Below the pieces are notes generated by a model, which was not told where the DNA came from, searched no databases, and saw only the letters and a list, made by a program, of their open reading frames with translations. This document shows positions 35,688 through 45,752 of a DNA stretch of 64,000 bases, piece by piece. Position numbers and translations under genes: made by a program. The stretch is from positions 1-64,000 of the forward strand of contig CABRHS010000002.1 in assembly GCA_902470815.1 (NCBI GenBank), read 5' to 3'. Each line of letters opens with the position of its first letter. The first letter of the stretch is position 1. This DNA comes from an uncultured Collinsella sp. GTDB lineage: Bacteria; Actinomycetota; Coriobacteriia; Coriobacteriales; Coriobacteriaceae.

Positions 35688-36811
35688 CTACTTGAAGCTC
35701 AGGCCGTCGATGAAGTCCACGATGTCGACCGCATCATCCTGGAACGTGACTACGTATGACGCCCTTGGAGCCGTCCTACGTGCGGATGTCGAACCCCACG
35801 CCAAAGACTCTCGCAACCTGCGGAATTAAGCTATTGGAGGAGTTGGCGGAGGCCCCGAAACCTCCCCTTCCACATGAATGCTGCAACCGTGCAGCGCCTT
35901 GAAGCCAAACAACAGGGCACACGCGCAGGCATCGACCGTGCCGCCGTCCACAAAGGAGAACGTCGTCCACATCCACATGCGCGAAGGAGCTGGAGATGCG
36001 CAATCCAGATCGCAGACGCCCGCCGCCAGGTCGGCCGAGCTCACGCACAAGACCCCGAACACGGAATCCGCAGTATCGACGTACGCGCTCACAGCGCGCA
36101 CTGAACCCACATCCACCTTGATGTCGTCGCAGCCGAACCCGTCGCGCGAAAGCGGCGATTCCGTGAGCGCGCCGGCGGCGAGAACGTGCGAAGTGCATGC
36201 AGGCTCGCTGGAGCCGATCATCCCCGCACCCGTTACCGAAAGATGGCACATGATGGAGCTGGAATTCTCTAAGGAGACGTCTGAAACGAGGCACACAAGA
36301 TGAAGCCGAGGATGTCGCCCCTTACGTAGATGTCCAAGTCGCTGATTGCCGCACCCTCGAGGACATCGAACAGCGACATGAGCGGGCCGACATCAGGGGC
36401 GGCATGTTCCAGCATGATCGAGTACGGCCTATCAGCGTTATCCAGGTTCTCGCCACCGTCGAGCGCCCCGCAGAACGAACGCGCAAAATGGTCTGGATCA
36501 ACCTCAAAACTCCTGGAAAGCCGCACAGTGTCGATGGCGACATCCGACAAGAGCTCGTACAACCCACCATCGCCAGAGCCAATGAGGACGCTTATGAGCT
36601 CATCAGCGATGCGGATGGGAACGGGCTCCCCTCTCGCCGCGAATACCGACATAGGAAGGAACAGGGCGCAGGCAAATACGGAGATGGGAGTGAATACCAG
36701 AGCAGCAATCGAGCCGATGCCGCCAAGCATTTTCGATAATCGCAGGCGAAAGAAAAAACGAACGCATATCGAACCTCCGAAAGAATGCCTGAGAAAACAC
36801 GGTAGCGGCAT
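35688..36811 (-). pseudogene. Decayed gene for an exported protein of unknown function
   Basis: One protein seems spread over three frames. 36811-36269 gives a membrane or signal segment (about 30-55) and then GEPVPIRIADELISVLIGSG. Near 36290 sense shifts to the frame 36296-35826 (CLVSDVSLENSSSIMCHLS). Near 35840 it shifts to a frame giving LIPQVARVFGVGFDIRT, and then to one ending DAVDIVDFIDGLSFK at the stop 35688-35690. The multiple shifts argue for decay and not a single error. I do not recognise the family. The gap 35561-35687 shows nothing. Confidence 0.5.
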
Positions 36812-37063
36812 TTAGAGCATTTCACTCAAGCTTATATTCATGCAAGTGAACATTTCAGGGAAGGAAACTGTCCTATTCCGAAGCGAACAAAAGATGCGGC
36901 TGTAGCAGGGTACCGATTCTCACGTCGCAAATTCAGAATCAGCGCCAATGGCCCAGCCCATCATAAGCACGGCACCCCTTATGCACAGAGGGCTCAAGAT
37001 GGAAAGAATATCTTGCCTAGATACCGCGACGCATCGAGCAACAACTCATTGTATGATGACATC

Positions 37064-37141
37064 AGCAAAAGTCCCCGTGTATCTACGTGAAGCGAGGACG
37101 CAGAAAAGTCGTTGCCTGATTCAATCGGGCAACGGCTTTTT
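37064..37141 (+). ncRNA. Structured RNA candidate upstream of the Abi_2 gene (abiF-RNA-like)
   Basis: Two stem-loops in tandem: GTCCCCG / CGAGGAC (37071-37077 with 37093-37099, one mismatch), then a 13-bp stem GTCGTTGCCTGAT / ATCGGGCAACGGC (37108-37136, 3-nt loop, one G-T and one T-G pair) followed by TTTTT at 37137-37141. The second has the form of an intrinsic terminator and lies only 22 nt before the Abi_2 start codon. A TATGAT at 37052-37057 could be the -10. An RNA motif is known upstream of AbiF-type genes; identity here is inferred from position and shape. The rest of 36812-37063 holds nothing clear. Confidence 0.55.
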
Positions 37142-37163
37142 GATACTTCCAGGGAGTTACAAG

Positions 37164-38090
37164 GTGAATCAGAAAGCATATAGGACTCCAGAACAGCTTG
37201 TTTCCCTATTGGAAGCACGTGGAATGGAAATAGATATAGACCCATTCCCAATCATCAGACGCGAAGGCTATTATCGAGTCATCAATGGCTACAAAGGGCC
37301 CTTCCTCGACCGCAAGAGAATGCAGACCAGCCCAGATGATATCTACATCAAGGGAACAACCCTGAGCGATGTATACGACTTGTTCCTATTTGACAGGCAA
37401 TTGCGCGATACCGTGTTTCCATACCTCACGTCAGCTGAGTCCGTGGTCCGCTCAACATCAGTCGACGCATTTTGTAATGCACATCAAGAGATAACGGCAT
37501 ACCAGGACAGGCAGTGCTACACCGACTCGCAATGGATGCTATTCCCCAAATCATTTAAAGGGAACAAAGAGCGCGAATATCAAAAAAGAATCGGCGGGCT
37601 CCTGAAAGTGTTTAAAGACAAGCTGGAGATCAAATCGCAAACGCCTGATTATGTAGTTCACTACCTCGATCGATACGGAAATGTCCCCCTATGGGTCCTG
37701 CAATACAATCTCACTTTTGGAAACGTAAAATACTTCTTTCAGCTCCAACGACGCAATGAGCAAGTTAGAACTTGCAAAACCATTCAGGAGCTCACGGGCA
37801 ACACGGAAAGACTTGAGCCCCAAGGGCTGCTCAAGGCAATTACCGTACTCGTTAACTATCGTAATATATGCGCACACAACGAACGACTATACTGTGCGAG
37901 TCCACAGGGAAGCAGATTCTCAGATATGGTACGCGCTCTTCATCAGGTTCTACCCCATGAAGAAGTCGCAGCAATGGTCGCCAACATCAATGGAGTCATT
38001 GCAAATCACCCAAAATGCCAGTCACCGAATCTTGCGGCCAATCTGATAAATGGGATGAAGGTAAAGGTCAAACATCCGCAGAGCAATTAA
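37164..38090 (+). CDS. Abi_2 family (AbiF/AbiD-like) HEPN abortive-infection protein
   Basis: The 308-residue protein starts with YRTPEQLVSLLEARGMEI and has the Abi_2 signature GYYRVINGYKGPF (about 35-47). In its C-terminal half RNICAHNERLY carries the HEPN RNase motif R233-x4-H238. Abi_2 proteins are linked to phage abortive infection and presumably cleave RNA. GTG 37164 follows GGGAG; the longer open frame runs through the structured RNA and is rejected. The gene is AT-rich compared with its surroundings, suggesting transfer. Nearby decayed genes fit an accessory region. Confidence 0.85.
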   Translation: MNQKAYRTPEQLVSLLEARGMEIDIDPFPIIRREGYYRVINGYKGPFLDRKRMQTSPDDIYIKGTTLSDVYDLFLFDRQLRDTVFPYLTSAESVVRSTSVDAFCNAHQEITAYQDRQCYTDSQWMLFPKSFKGNKEREYQKRIGGLLKVFKDKLEIKSQTPDYVVHYLDRYGNVPLWVLQYNLTFGNVKYFFQLQRRNEQVRTCKTIQELTGNTERLEPQGLLKAITVLVNYRNICAHNERLYCASPQGSRFSDMVRALHQVLPHEEVAAMVANINGVIANHPKCQSPNLAANLINGMKVKVKHPQSN

Positions 38091-39089
38091 ATCAATGCTG
38101 AATCCAGGAATAGGGCATCTCCGCCAACAGAAACGATATCATACTTATAGCACATTGGCAGCGTCTGGACTTCAAGAGATTTGCATAACGAATAAGGTTC
38201 TCAATTTCACACAAAATAGCGGCATGAAAGCGAATCAATGAAAGGCGCATGTTCGCGTAGCGAATAGTGGAGTAAGAGCGCTTTGAAAAAGCGTGGCACA
38301 CGTCTCAGAATCTAATTCGACCAAGAAAAGGATTCGACGGAAACAGAGACCGCAATGAGTATATCAGCGATAGAATTTAAACTCCTTTGAATCCATTGAG
38401 GTGACCGAATCCGTCGTTCGCGACAACCAATAAGGCCATTGCAGCGCATTAAATCTCGTCAATATAGTGTTTCAGGTGCTTGAGTGAACACAAAGCAGAA
38501 TCGCCAAAATCGAACGATCCGTAGATCGCGTCGAGAGCTATGTATGAAGTATTTACATCGCATCCCACAGGCCGCTCCAGTTCATGTAATAGCCCCCGTT
38601 TCCATCTGGACCACAGCAAGGGCGACCCGTTAACCGACCCGCTTCCTTCATGGGGCAAGTGAAGCAGAAAAATGCAACCAGCCCCCAGAGGAACCCGAGA
38701 GACAGGGCAAAACCGGGAACAACTGAGCAAATGAAGCAGCAAGCGTAATGTACCGCTCGCAGCGGCAGGGCCGCATCGCCCCCGTACAGAACCCCTCAGA
38801 CCGTGAAAGCAGCAGAGACAAATTCATGAATCACGCGCCCGCACCGGAATGACGGCACACCCGCATCAATAAGCGGTGCTGCGAGACAGCCACTTCGGCC
38901 AACCCAAGGCACGACAATTGCAATCAACATTAAATGTCGGTACGGCCTCCTCCAAGAACCCTACGGCTGTCGCTATCAATCTATTAGCAAGCAAAAACTA
39001 GAAGCACACACAAAACATTGCGCACATCGGCCAGGTGGACATGAACCATACACGATATCGCCTATACTCGAAATTGCCCAGTAGTCCGA
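38091..39089. other. About 1 kb with no convincing gene
   Basis: Between the Abi_2 gene and the polysaccharide locus no complete gene is supported. Two short minus-strand open frames exist: 38092-38301 (69 codons) and 38449-38742 (97 codons). The end of the second, with NTSYIALDAIYGSFDFGD, looks protein-like and may be a remnant. No promoter, repeat or strong terminator was seen. Base composition is mixed. Confidence 0.4.
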
Positions 39090-40247
39090 CTAATTTAGGA
39101 GCAGAAGCTGTGCCGCTCTTTTTGCTCCATTAAAGTTCATCTCCAACGCAAGAGCGAGGCAGCACCATAACCAGCGCCTATAATCCCTAGATCTAAGCGC
39201 CGTCTCCAGATTTTGCCAATGACCCTTATCCCTGCAAATCGGCTCAAACCTATCAATAATCTCAGAACACAACAAGAACAAGGCCTTCATCTGGTCCCCG
39301 TCAAGGACCTCAGAGCAGAACAGCATCGTAGGGCCCATACGCTTCAGTGTAAGAGTGGCCAAGACATCAATCGAAACGCCTCGAACGACACCCTCTTCAA
39401 TTACTGTCTCAGTTAACCAAAAAAAGTCCAAGCCCTTCGGATTGCCTTCTGTTGTTGAAACGATCGAGCCGCTCCGTTGCCTGTACTGATATGTCGACCC
39501 GGGAAAAGACATTCCGGAGAATAACGGCCAAACAAGATACGAAATAATCGTATCCTCATACCAACACCCTTCCGGAAATCTCAGAGTTTTCCAAACTTCG
39601 CTTTTATAGATGGCACCCCATGCAACGGACAAGTCGCTCTTCAATATTTCGCGAGCTTCCCCGATCGACAAGCCTGAATCATCGATTGTCTTATAGGACA
39701 CAACAGCGTATTCGGCACCCGCATCGACAACGGCATTTAGTGCCCTATTTAAATCGCGTATCGGCATAATATCATCAGGATCAACAAAAGAAAGCCACTT
39801 ACCACGTGATAGTTCTATACCGCGATTTCTCGCAGCCGCCACTCCAGAATTTGCGAAATGAAATACGCGCAGATTGTCGTGCAGTCTTGCATAAGTATCC
39901 AAAATGTCACCGGAGGAATCAGTTGATCCATCGTCTATTGCAACGACTTCAAATGTGATTCTTGCTTCCTCAGAAAATAGAGCGTCCAGACACTGCTCTA
40001 AGTATGCCTCCACGTTATACACGGGAATGATGACGGAAAGATCTACCGAACGAAACTCATTATAAGAAATTAAAGGAAATACGTCCGAAGGCCGATCTCT
40101 CACCTTGGATAACATCGCCCGCAAATCGTCAAATGACTTCTCCCGACGCAAGGACATGGTTGAGTTGATGCTGCGACGGTTCTTCATTTCAGTCATTCTG
40201 CAAATGAATCTGCTTTGCGCAAGTAGCGCCTTAACATTTTTATTCAT
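39090..40247 (-). CDS. Glycosyltransferase family 2 protein
   Basis: The protein of 385 residues has a GT-A domain starting near residue 70 (LSVIIPVYNVEAYLEQCLDA), VAIDDGSTDSSGDIL, NSGVAAARNRGIELSRGKW and the DxD-like FVDPDDIMP. An N-terminal extension of about 65 polar residues precedes it. It likely adds a sugar to the lipid-linked repeat unit. ATG 40247 follows GAGGGG; a TTG 12 nt earlier is less likely. It is the last gene of the polysaccharide operon, 23 nt after wzx. Confidence 0.9.
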   Translation of the reverse strand: MNKNVKALLAQSRFICRMTEMKNRRSINSTMSLRREKSFDDLRAMLSKVRDRPSDVFPLISYNEFRSVDLSVIIPVYNVEAYLEQCLDALFSEEARITFEVVAIDDGSTDSSGDILDTYARLHDNLRVFHFANSGVAAARNRGIELSRGKWLSFVDPDDIMPIRDLNRALNAVVDAGAEYAVVSYKTIDDSGLSIGEAREILKSDLSVAWGAIYKSEVWKTLRFPEGCWYEDTIISYLVWPLFSGMSFPGSTYQYRQRSGSIVSTTEGNPKGLDFFWLTETVIEEGVVRGVSIDVLATLTLKRMGPTMLFCSEVLDGDQMKALFLLCSEIIDRFEPICRDKGHWQNLETALRSRDYRRWLWCCLALALEMNFNGAKRAAQLLLLN

Positions 40248-40269
40248 AAGACCCCTCAAAGAGACACAA

Positions 40270-41700
40270 CTATCTAATCTGCTTCGAGAGTTGTTTTTTT
40301 AAAACTCCAAGCATGGTTGTACAAGCAGCAACAACCTCTCTTCTCAAAAGCATGAGAGCGCAAACCTCCAACAAGAAGGCCAGATAACTGGCAACCCCTT
40401 CAAATGGAAGCAGCAAAGATGCAAACGAGAGCAGCAGAATGACGAGGCTAGATCTGGCATCGCCTAGAGGAACGCTCGAAGTCGACCGATAGTATTTCTC
40501 CCTTATCGCTAATACCACTCCATACCCAATCAACGTTGCAAGCCCACAACCATAGGCTCCAAGCATACCAATAAGGGGCACTGAGAGCAGAACCGTGGTT
40601 ATGGCCCCCACAATAGTTGTTCGAGCAATAACACTCGTTTCCTTACGCGCATTAAAAATTGATTCCAAAAAAGAATTGAGAGCCGTAATGAATGCGCAAC
40701 AAGTTAGCATAGGGACATAATGCCATGCTATAAAGAAATCATTTGCAAAAAGCATAGATGCCAAGGGAATATTGCAGATAAAAATCAGAACAGTCGCCAG
40801 CGTCAAAGCCGTCAAGTACATCATATAAGAACGGTGATAATATTCTTCCGATCCGTCCTTTCCATCCTCCTCCAGTGCGCTCAAAAGCCAAGCTTGAGAA
40901 AAGATCGACTGAAGGGAGCCAAGAATGTTGGGGATCTTGTAAGCAACCGCATAGATACCGCTTACCGCAGTCCCACACATCAAAGCGAGGATGTATCTGC
41001 TCGAACTCGAATTGAACCACCATGCAATTCCTGAAAAAATGAGCGGGATCGCGAAAGAACGCATATCCCTTGCAAGCAATGGGGCAACCGACCTCTTGAC
41101 AAGGCTGGACACGTTGCATTTCATGTCGCCCACAAAGAAAGCCACAGCAAAGGAAAAACCGAGCGATAATATTTGGGCAGCGATATAACCATCGATGCCG
41201 AAACCAAATACAGCAAGAAACAGAAAACTCAGTGTTACCGTGAGGACTGAACTTAAAGCGCCAACAAAAGCGATTAGCTTAATTTGCTCAGTACCCCTGA
41301 GATAGGAGATTGCAAGCGCATACAAAGAGTTTGCTGCGATCAGGGAGAATAGATAGAAGGCGTTGCGCGCAGAAAGCACTCCTGGGAGCACCAGCGAGAA
41401 CCCCAACAGAATAAAACCAGAAACAATACATCCACTTAGAGTATGTCGATACCCAACGAGAAGCGGCAACTTGTCATCATGGTCGAAGCTGTATCTCATG
41501 GTCGCGGAATTAATCTGCAGAGTACAGATTGGATATAGCAGTGTTGCAGTGGAAAAGAGCAAGTCAGCAGCTCCGAAATCTGCCGTTGACATTGTCGACG
41601 TATACAACGGAACAAGTAAAAAGCTAAGCACCTTTGGTGCGAAAGTACCGATTGCAAAAATAGCAGAATTCTTAAATAGCCTGCCTGCTCTACTTGCCAT
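40270..41700 (-). CDS. Polysaccharide flippase (Wzx-like, MOP superfamily)
   Basis: The 476-residue protein has about 14 hydrophobic segments and starts with RAGRLFKNSAIFAIGTFAPK, the usual amphipathic entry of oligosaccharide flippases. It would move undecaprenyl-linked repeat units across the membrane. ATG 41700 overlaps the preceding gene by 11 nt. Assignment rests on topology, length and location with wzy and glycosyltransferases. Confidence 0.9.
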   Translation of the reverse strand: MASRAGRLFKNSAIFAIGTFAPKVLSFLLVPLYTSTMSTADFGAADLLFSTATLLYPICTLQINSATMRYSFDHDDKLPLLVGYRHTLSGCIVSGFILLGFSLVLPGVLSARNAFYLFSLIAANSLYALAISYLRGTEQIKLIAFVGALSSVLTVTLSFLFLAVFGFGIDGYIAAQILSLGFSFAVAFFVGDMKCNVSSLVKRSVAPLLARDMRSFAIPLIFSGIAWWFNSSSSRYILALMCGTAVSGIYAVAYKIPNILGSLQSIFSQAWLLSALEEDGKDGSEEYYHRSYMMYLTALTLATVLIFICNIPLASMLFANDFFIAWHYVPMLTCCAFITALNSFLESIFNARKETSVIARTTIVGAITTVLLSVPLIGMLGAYGCGLATLIGYGVVLAIREKYYRSTSSVPLGDARSSLVILLLSFASLLLPFEGVASYLAFLLEVCALMLLRREVVAACTTMLGVLKKQLSKQIR

Positions 41701-42853
41701 GTATCACCACCTCGCATATTTCAGCCATAACCTTCTTGTACTCCTCCTGATAATCGACGGACGAATAGAAATTCCTTGAATTCTCTGCAAATACCCCATA
41801 ATTGTCTGATATAAGATCCAGCGCAGCCACAACGTTCTCAACGGAATCCATTGAAGCACAGGCCCCAATTGAATTCTTTTCAACCGTCATGGTAAGACCG
41901 GGGACATCATTAGCGAGCATGGGAAGCCCGTAGTATGAATACTCCCATATCTTATTAGGCGCACAGAATAGTGCGTTGAGCGATGGTTCAGTGGGGACAT
42001 ACGAAAGTACCCCAACATCCGCATATCTCAAGGCGACCAAATGGGCCGGAGGCTCAACAAAGCCCAAGTAATCAAATCCACCAGGATACTTTTCCGTAAG
42101 AGCATCCAAATACGCGCTGGGCTTACCCATAAACACCAGGGAATACTCACCCGACCTCCGAGCAACAGCCTCAATCACCGTATCGAGCTTACGCTCCGGG
42201 ATAAAGATTCCGCTATAAATTATCAACTTCCTATTTCCAGACTTCAGTTCGCGAAGTCTCGACTCAACATTTGCGGGAAGACTTAACTCAATATTCCCAT
42301 AGTTGGGTTTGTTGGGAAGAACAGACGGATCGGAGTCCAGTCCGCAATAGGCACGCATGATCTTAGCCCGCACTGCCTCCGGAACGATAACTTTAACAGC
42401 CGACTTTGCAACTTCCTTCAAATGGGTACGTCCTACACAGATAAAGTCACGATCTAGCTCATAGGCCGACAGAACATGGGGTAGCTCAACCGCAACTTTA
42501 CCCAACCGTTTTGCGGTGCTCTCATGCAGCACCCACAAGAGATCATAATTGCCAGAACCCCACAGACGCTTGACCTCCGAGCGCAACATCCCTGGCTTCA
42601 CGAACTTGAACAATAGATTCCAGTAGACAAATCGCCTAATCCTTCCAAGCAGCCCCCCTTCATTCTCAGCCTTTAATGAAGGACAAACATCAAGCTTGGT
42701 CAACCCCATAGATGCATAATCTTCAGAAAGGCCAGCATCTCCAAACTCACATACCAGATGGAGAATATGCCCACTCCCGGAAATTGCCCTAATTAGAGAT
42801 ATTGCAGGAGGCAACTCCGCAATTTCCATCGAGCTCGCCATCAAAATTCTCAT
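41690..42853 (-). CDS. Glycosyltransferase, GT-B fold (GT4-like)
   Basis: The 387-residue protein has a C-terminal nucleotide-sugar domain with KLIIYSGIFIPERKLDTVIE, EYSLVFMGKP, VALRYADVGVLSY and the acceptor-loop motif NKIWEYSYYGLPML. The N-terminal half is the acceptor domain. Its ATG shares one base with the stop codon of the upstream gene (TAATG), so translation is tightly coupled. Confidence 0.85.
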   Translation of the reverse strand: MRILMASSMEIAELPPAISLIRAISGSGHILHLVCEFGDAGLSEDYASMGLTKLDVCPSLKAENEGGLLGRIRRFVYWNLLFKFVKPGMLRSEVKRLWGSGNYDLLWVLHESTAKRLGKVAVELPHVLSAYELDRDFICVGRTHLKEVAKSAVKVIVPEAVRAKIMRAYCGLDSDPSVLPNKPNYGNIELSLPANVESRLRELKSGNRKLIIYSGIFIPERKLDTVIEAVARRSGEYSLVFMGKPSAYLDALTEKYPGGFDYLGFVEPPAHLVALRYADVGVLSYVPTEPSLNALFCAPNKIWEYSYYGLPMLANDVPGLTMTVEKNSIGACASMDSVENVVAALDLISDNYGVFAENSRNFYSSVDYQEEYKKVMAEICEVVIHGK

Positions 42854-43767
42854 TAGTGCCCCTCTATCTTGGCAACAATCTGACGCTCATATTCATCCGT
42901 TGAATATGAGTCATCAACATAGCCACCGGTACCAGCCTCATTAACAGAACGACCGGGAACCGGTTGCTTATCCCTTGCTCCCTGCTGCATCCATTCGTAT
43001 TCAACATCCAAATGACCAATATCAATAGCCTGAATGCCTAGCTGGGAAAACTCAACTGCTAGCACCGAAGCGGTCGGACCAAGGCACAACAGAACCAAGT
43101 CCCCAGATTTTACATTCTGAACAACAGCAGTCCTAATTTGATCAATTGATTCGAACGCATTCGTGCATGGGCACAGAATTCTCCTGACCGTTCGACAACG
43201 ATCCAAAAGGCCGTTCCCAACTCCAAATCTAGTCCCAGCACCCTCAACGATTAAAACATCCCTTTTACGCCAAATCGACTCAATCAACTTAAAGCGCTCG
43301 CCGCAACGACTCTTATCTTTAAAATCTAAGTAGGGCCTGGTCAGATTGCAATCCGCGTATGACCGTTTGTCATCAATGAGATTAAATAGCTCACTCCCCA
43401 TAGATGCGACTGTGTGACGCCAGAAAGCCCTAGCCTTAAAGCAAAGATCACCGTCGCTAATAATCGCCCGCGGAAGCGCAATCAGCAGTCGGCTTGACTC
43501 AACGTTAAATGCTTGGAGCAACGCGGCAGAGAGAGCAGGCGAGCCATCCTGAAACGACGGCACGCTGTTATCCCCCAACATCCATCTCAGTTCGCCATCC
43601 CCAAACCTGGCAAGAGAGTAACCTTCATCACGCAAGCGGCTACACACCAGCTCATTGCTCAGGAACTGAATATCTCGGCGAAACTTCTTTACTCGCCACG
43701 AGTCAATCGGATAGCTAACCAGCTGACGCAGCGTCGCACGAATACCCTTAAACAAACTCAATTCCAT
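42853..43767 (-). CDS. GT-D fold (DUF1792-type) glycosyltransferase
   Basis: The protein of 304 residues has the DUF1792 pattern YSLARFGDGELRWMLGDN near its start, VLIVEGAGTRFGVGNGLLD centrally and GDLVLLCLGPTASVLAVEF, then GIQAIDIGHLDVEYEWMQ. Enzymes of this fold add glucose in streptococcal glycoprotein and polysaccharide pathways. Start ATG 43767 lies inside the end of wzy; a TTG at 43779 is an alternative. Confidence 0.85.
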   Translation of the reverse strand: MELSLFKGIRATLRQLVSYPIDSWRVKKFRRDIQFLSNELVCSRLRDEGYSLARFGDGELRWMLGDNSVPSFQDGSPALSAALLQAFNVESSRLLIALPRAIISDGDLCFKARAFWRHTVASMGSELFNLIDDKRSYADCNLTRPYLDFKDKSRCGERFKLIESIWRKRDVLIVEGAGTRFGVGNGLLDRCRTVRRILCPCTNAFESIDQIRTAVVQNVKSGDLVLLCLGPTASVLAVEFSQLGIQAIDIGHLDVEYEWMQQGARDKQPVPGRSVNEAGTGGYVDDSYSTDEYERQIVAKIEGH

Positions 43768-45028
43768 CCTTCCTATCAACGTTCCCAGGTGATCCAGGGA
43801 CGCAGCATCCTAGAAGCGCTAAAACGAATGCCAATTCCATTCCGCTTGGATTAGTGAGTGTCGTTTCCACCGTAAGCGCCAAAAGAATGTAACCGAATAG
43901 AATCAAAATGGAATATCGCCCGCGAGACCCAAGTGGCTGTTCGGAAACCAAATACCGATACAACAGGTAAAGCACAACGAAAAACAAAAGTAGCCCAATG
44001 AGGCCGAAGACGCCAAGATAATAAGCGTAACCGGCATCGCCCATGGCCGAAAAATTATCCGGAGTCATATCCGGGATTTTATCTATGCCGTAATCAAAAT
44101 ATGCCTGAGAGTAATACTCGCCAGACACCGATGATGCGATAGAAGCAAAACCGGCCCCTAATGGAAAAAATTTTATAGAGAGGTCAAGAGCTGCCGAGTA
44201 CATCGCCTCTCTCGGAGAATTGGGATAGGAAATATACAGGGAAATCTTTGGCCATGCAACAACCATGGCCCCTACAGCGGCGACTGTAAGATATAAAAGT
44301 AGATTATTCCTTTTCTCTATTCCGACAATCGAGAAAAACACAGCAAGAGCGATAAAGCCGAAGGCCTTGTCGCGCATAGTTAATATCAAAATTGCAAAAC
44401 AGGCAAGTTCATATAATCCAAGTCTTTCATGCTCTCGTGATATCAAAGAGAAGCACAGAACTATCGAGAATACTAGATAAGTTGGATGAGAATAGAAAAA
44501 TGTAAAAGATTGAACCCCGTGTCTCAAATCATGAGAAAAAAAATCCACTGGATATATCAAATTAATAATGGCGCAAAACAGACTGAGTAAGATGAAGACC
44601 CTACTTATCTTCGCACAGTCTTTAAGTACGATTTCATCGACATTATCTAACAACAACACTAAGGCCGTGAGCCCAATTGGGAACTTAGCAAAAGCAATCA
44701 TATCCTTAAAGGCTGCAACTATACTTTCCTGCAATCCCGAAGCGACCCAACCAGCCAACCCTATAGAACCCATTACCAGACACAACGTTGAAACAATGAC
44801 TGAAAGTCTCAACCAATCCCTAGAGACACCTTTTCTGCATTTAAGTAAGGCCCCAAAAGCGACCACAATAAAAAAGACCTCATCAAAATAGGAAAGGAAA
44901 GGAAAGACACGCGTGAGGGGGTTCTCTACTAATATAAATACATACAACAGAGCAAGGAGACGGCGCGTCCATTTTCCGCCACGGACTCGACCGTCCAAAA
45001 CAGCAGATCCTGTCATCTTATAGACCAT
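43748..45028 (-). CDS. O-antigen/capsule polymerase (Wzy-like)
   Basis: The protein of about 426 residues has 11-12 predicted membrane helices and a large outer loop near residues 265-330, with FPLGAGFASIASSVSG, a Wzy_C-like segment. It would polymerise repeat units on the outer face. Wzy proteins share little sequence, so topology and context carry the call. ATG 45028 follows AAGGAAAG by 12 nt; a TTG at 45040 is also in frame. Confidence 0.82.
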   Translation of the reverse strand: MVYKMTGSAVLDGRVRGGKWTRRLLALLYVFILVENPLTRVFPFLSYFDEVFFIVVAFGALLKCRKGVSRDWLRLSVIVSTLCLVMGSIGLAGWVASGLQESIVAAFKDMIAFAKFPIGLTALVLLLDNVDEIVLKDCAKISRVFILLSLFCAIINLIYPVDFFSHDLRHGVQSFTFFYSHPTYLVFSIVLCFSLISREHERLGLYELACFAILILTMRDKAFGFIALAVFFSIVGIEKRNNLLLYLTVAAVGAMVVAWPKISLYISYPNSPREAMYSAALDLSIKFFPLGAGFASIASSVSGEYYSQAYFDYGIDKIPDMTPDNFSAMGDAGYAYYLGVFGLIGLLLFFVVLYLLYRYLVSEQPLGSRGRYSILILFGYILLALTVETTLTNPSGMELAFVLALLGCCVPGSPGNVDRKDGIEFV

Positions 45029-45032
45029 CAAA

Positions 45033-45752
45033 TTAACCAACTTTCCTTTGAATGCTCTGTTTTATTCTCTGCACGCGATCAACGCCGATAGCACGAATCA
45101 GCTTTCGCCTCAATACATCCTTTTTCGATCCCCAAGAGTTTGAATACTGATGAATTGAGTAGGTATCCGAACACATCAAATTCTTGGTACTACTTCCTGG
45201 GGCTATCGGATCAAAAAATTTTGGTGGAAAGATCAATGTACCCCCCAAATTAACAACGTCATCGCAGTATAAATAACCCATGCTCTGCAATGCCTTTGTG
45301 TTCAGAATGGGGCAAGCTATTTCAGAGAGCCTCTCTGTTGAAAATACCACATGGTCATACTCAGACATCAGTTTCAAAATTGTGTCGTTTTGAGCAACAG
45401 CGCCAAAACCCAACCCAGTAGCGCATAATTTGTTAGATTGCTCGATTCCAAGCCAGCATTCTGAATCCAACAGACCGTCCAAGTTGCGGAGCAACCTTAC
45501 ATCGGTATCAAGATAGACCCCCCCATGCTCATAGACGATCTTTAGCCTGGCGTAATCAGATACAAAAGCCCATTTCTGATTAGCATACGCCGCACGGCAA
45601 AAAGGGTGACAGTCAACATCGAAACTGTCTTCATCCCATCGAACAATCTCATAATCCGGGCAGCAGGTCCTCCAGCTATCAATGCAACTCCGGACCTCAC
45701 GCGGCAACGGCTTACCGCCAAACCAAGTATAATGAATAACCTTTGGAATCAC
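45033..45752 (-). CDS. Capsular polysaccharide glycosyltransferase (GT32-like, DXD)
   Basis: The 239-residue protein starts IPKVIHYTWFGGKPLP and contains WAFVSDYARLKIVYEHGG followed by YLDTDVRLLRNLD, the DxD site of Gly_transf_sug enzymes. Such enzymes transfer hexoses to growing glycans. The ATG overlaps the preceding frame by 4 nt (ATGA), and wzy begins within its last codons. Confidence 0.9.
   Translation of the reverse strand: MIPKVIHYTWFGGKPLPREVRSCIDSWRTCCPDYEIVRWDEDSFDVDCHPFCRAAYANQKWAFVSDYARLKIVYEHGGVYLDTDVRLLRNLDGLLDSECWLGIEQSNKLCATGLGFGAVAQNDTILKLMSEYDHVVFSTERLSEIACPILNTKALQSMGYLYCDDVVNLGGTLIFPPKFFDPIAPGSSTKNLMCSDTYSIHQYSNSWGSKKDVLRRKLIRAIGVDRVQRIKQSIQRKVG

Noticed and set aside
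38092..38301. 69-codon minus-strand open frame
   Set aside because: No ribosome-binding site or recognisable family; repeated RYAN words come from short DNA repeats. Kept only as a note in the gap entry.
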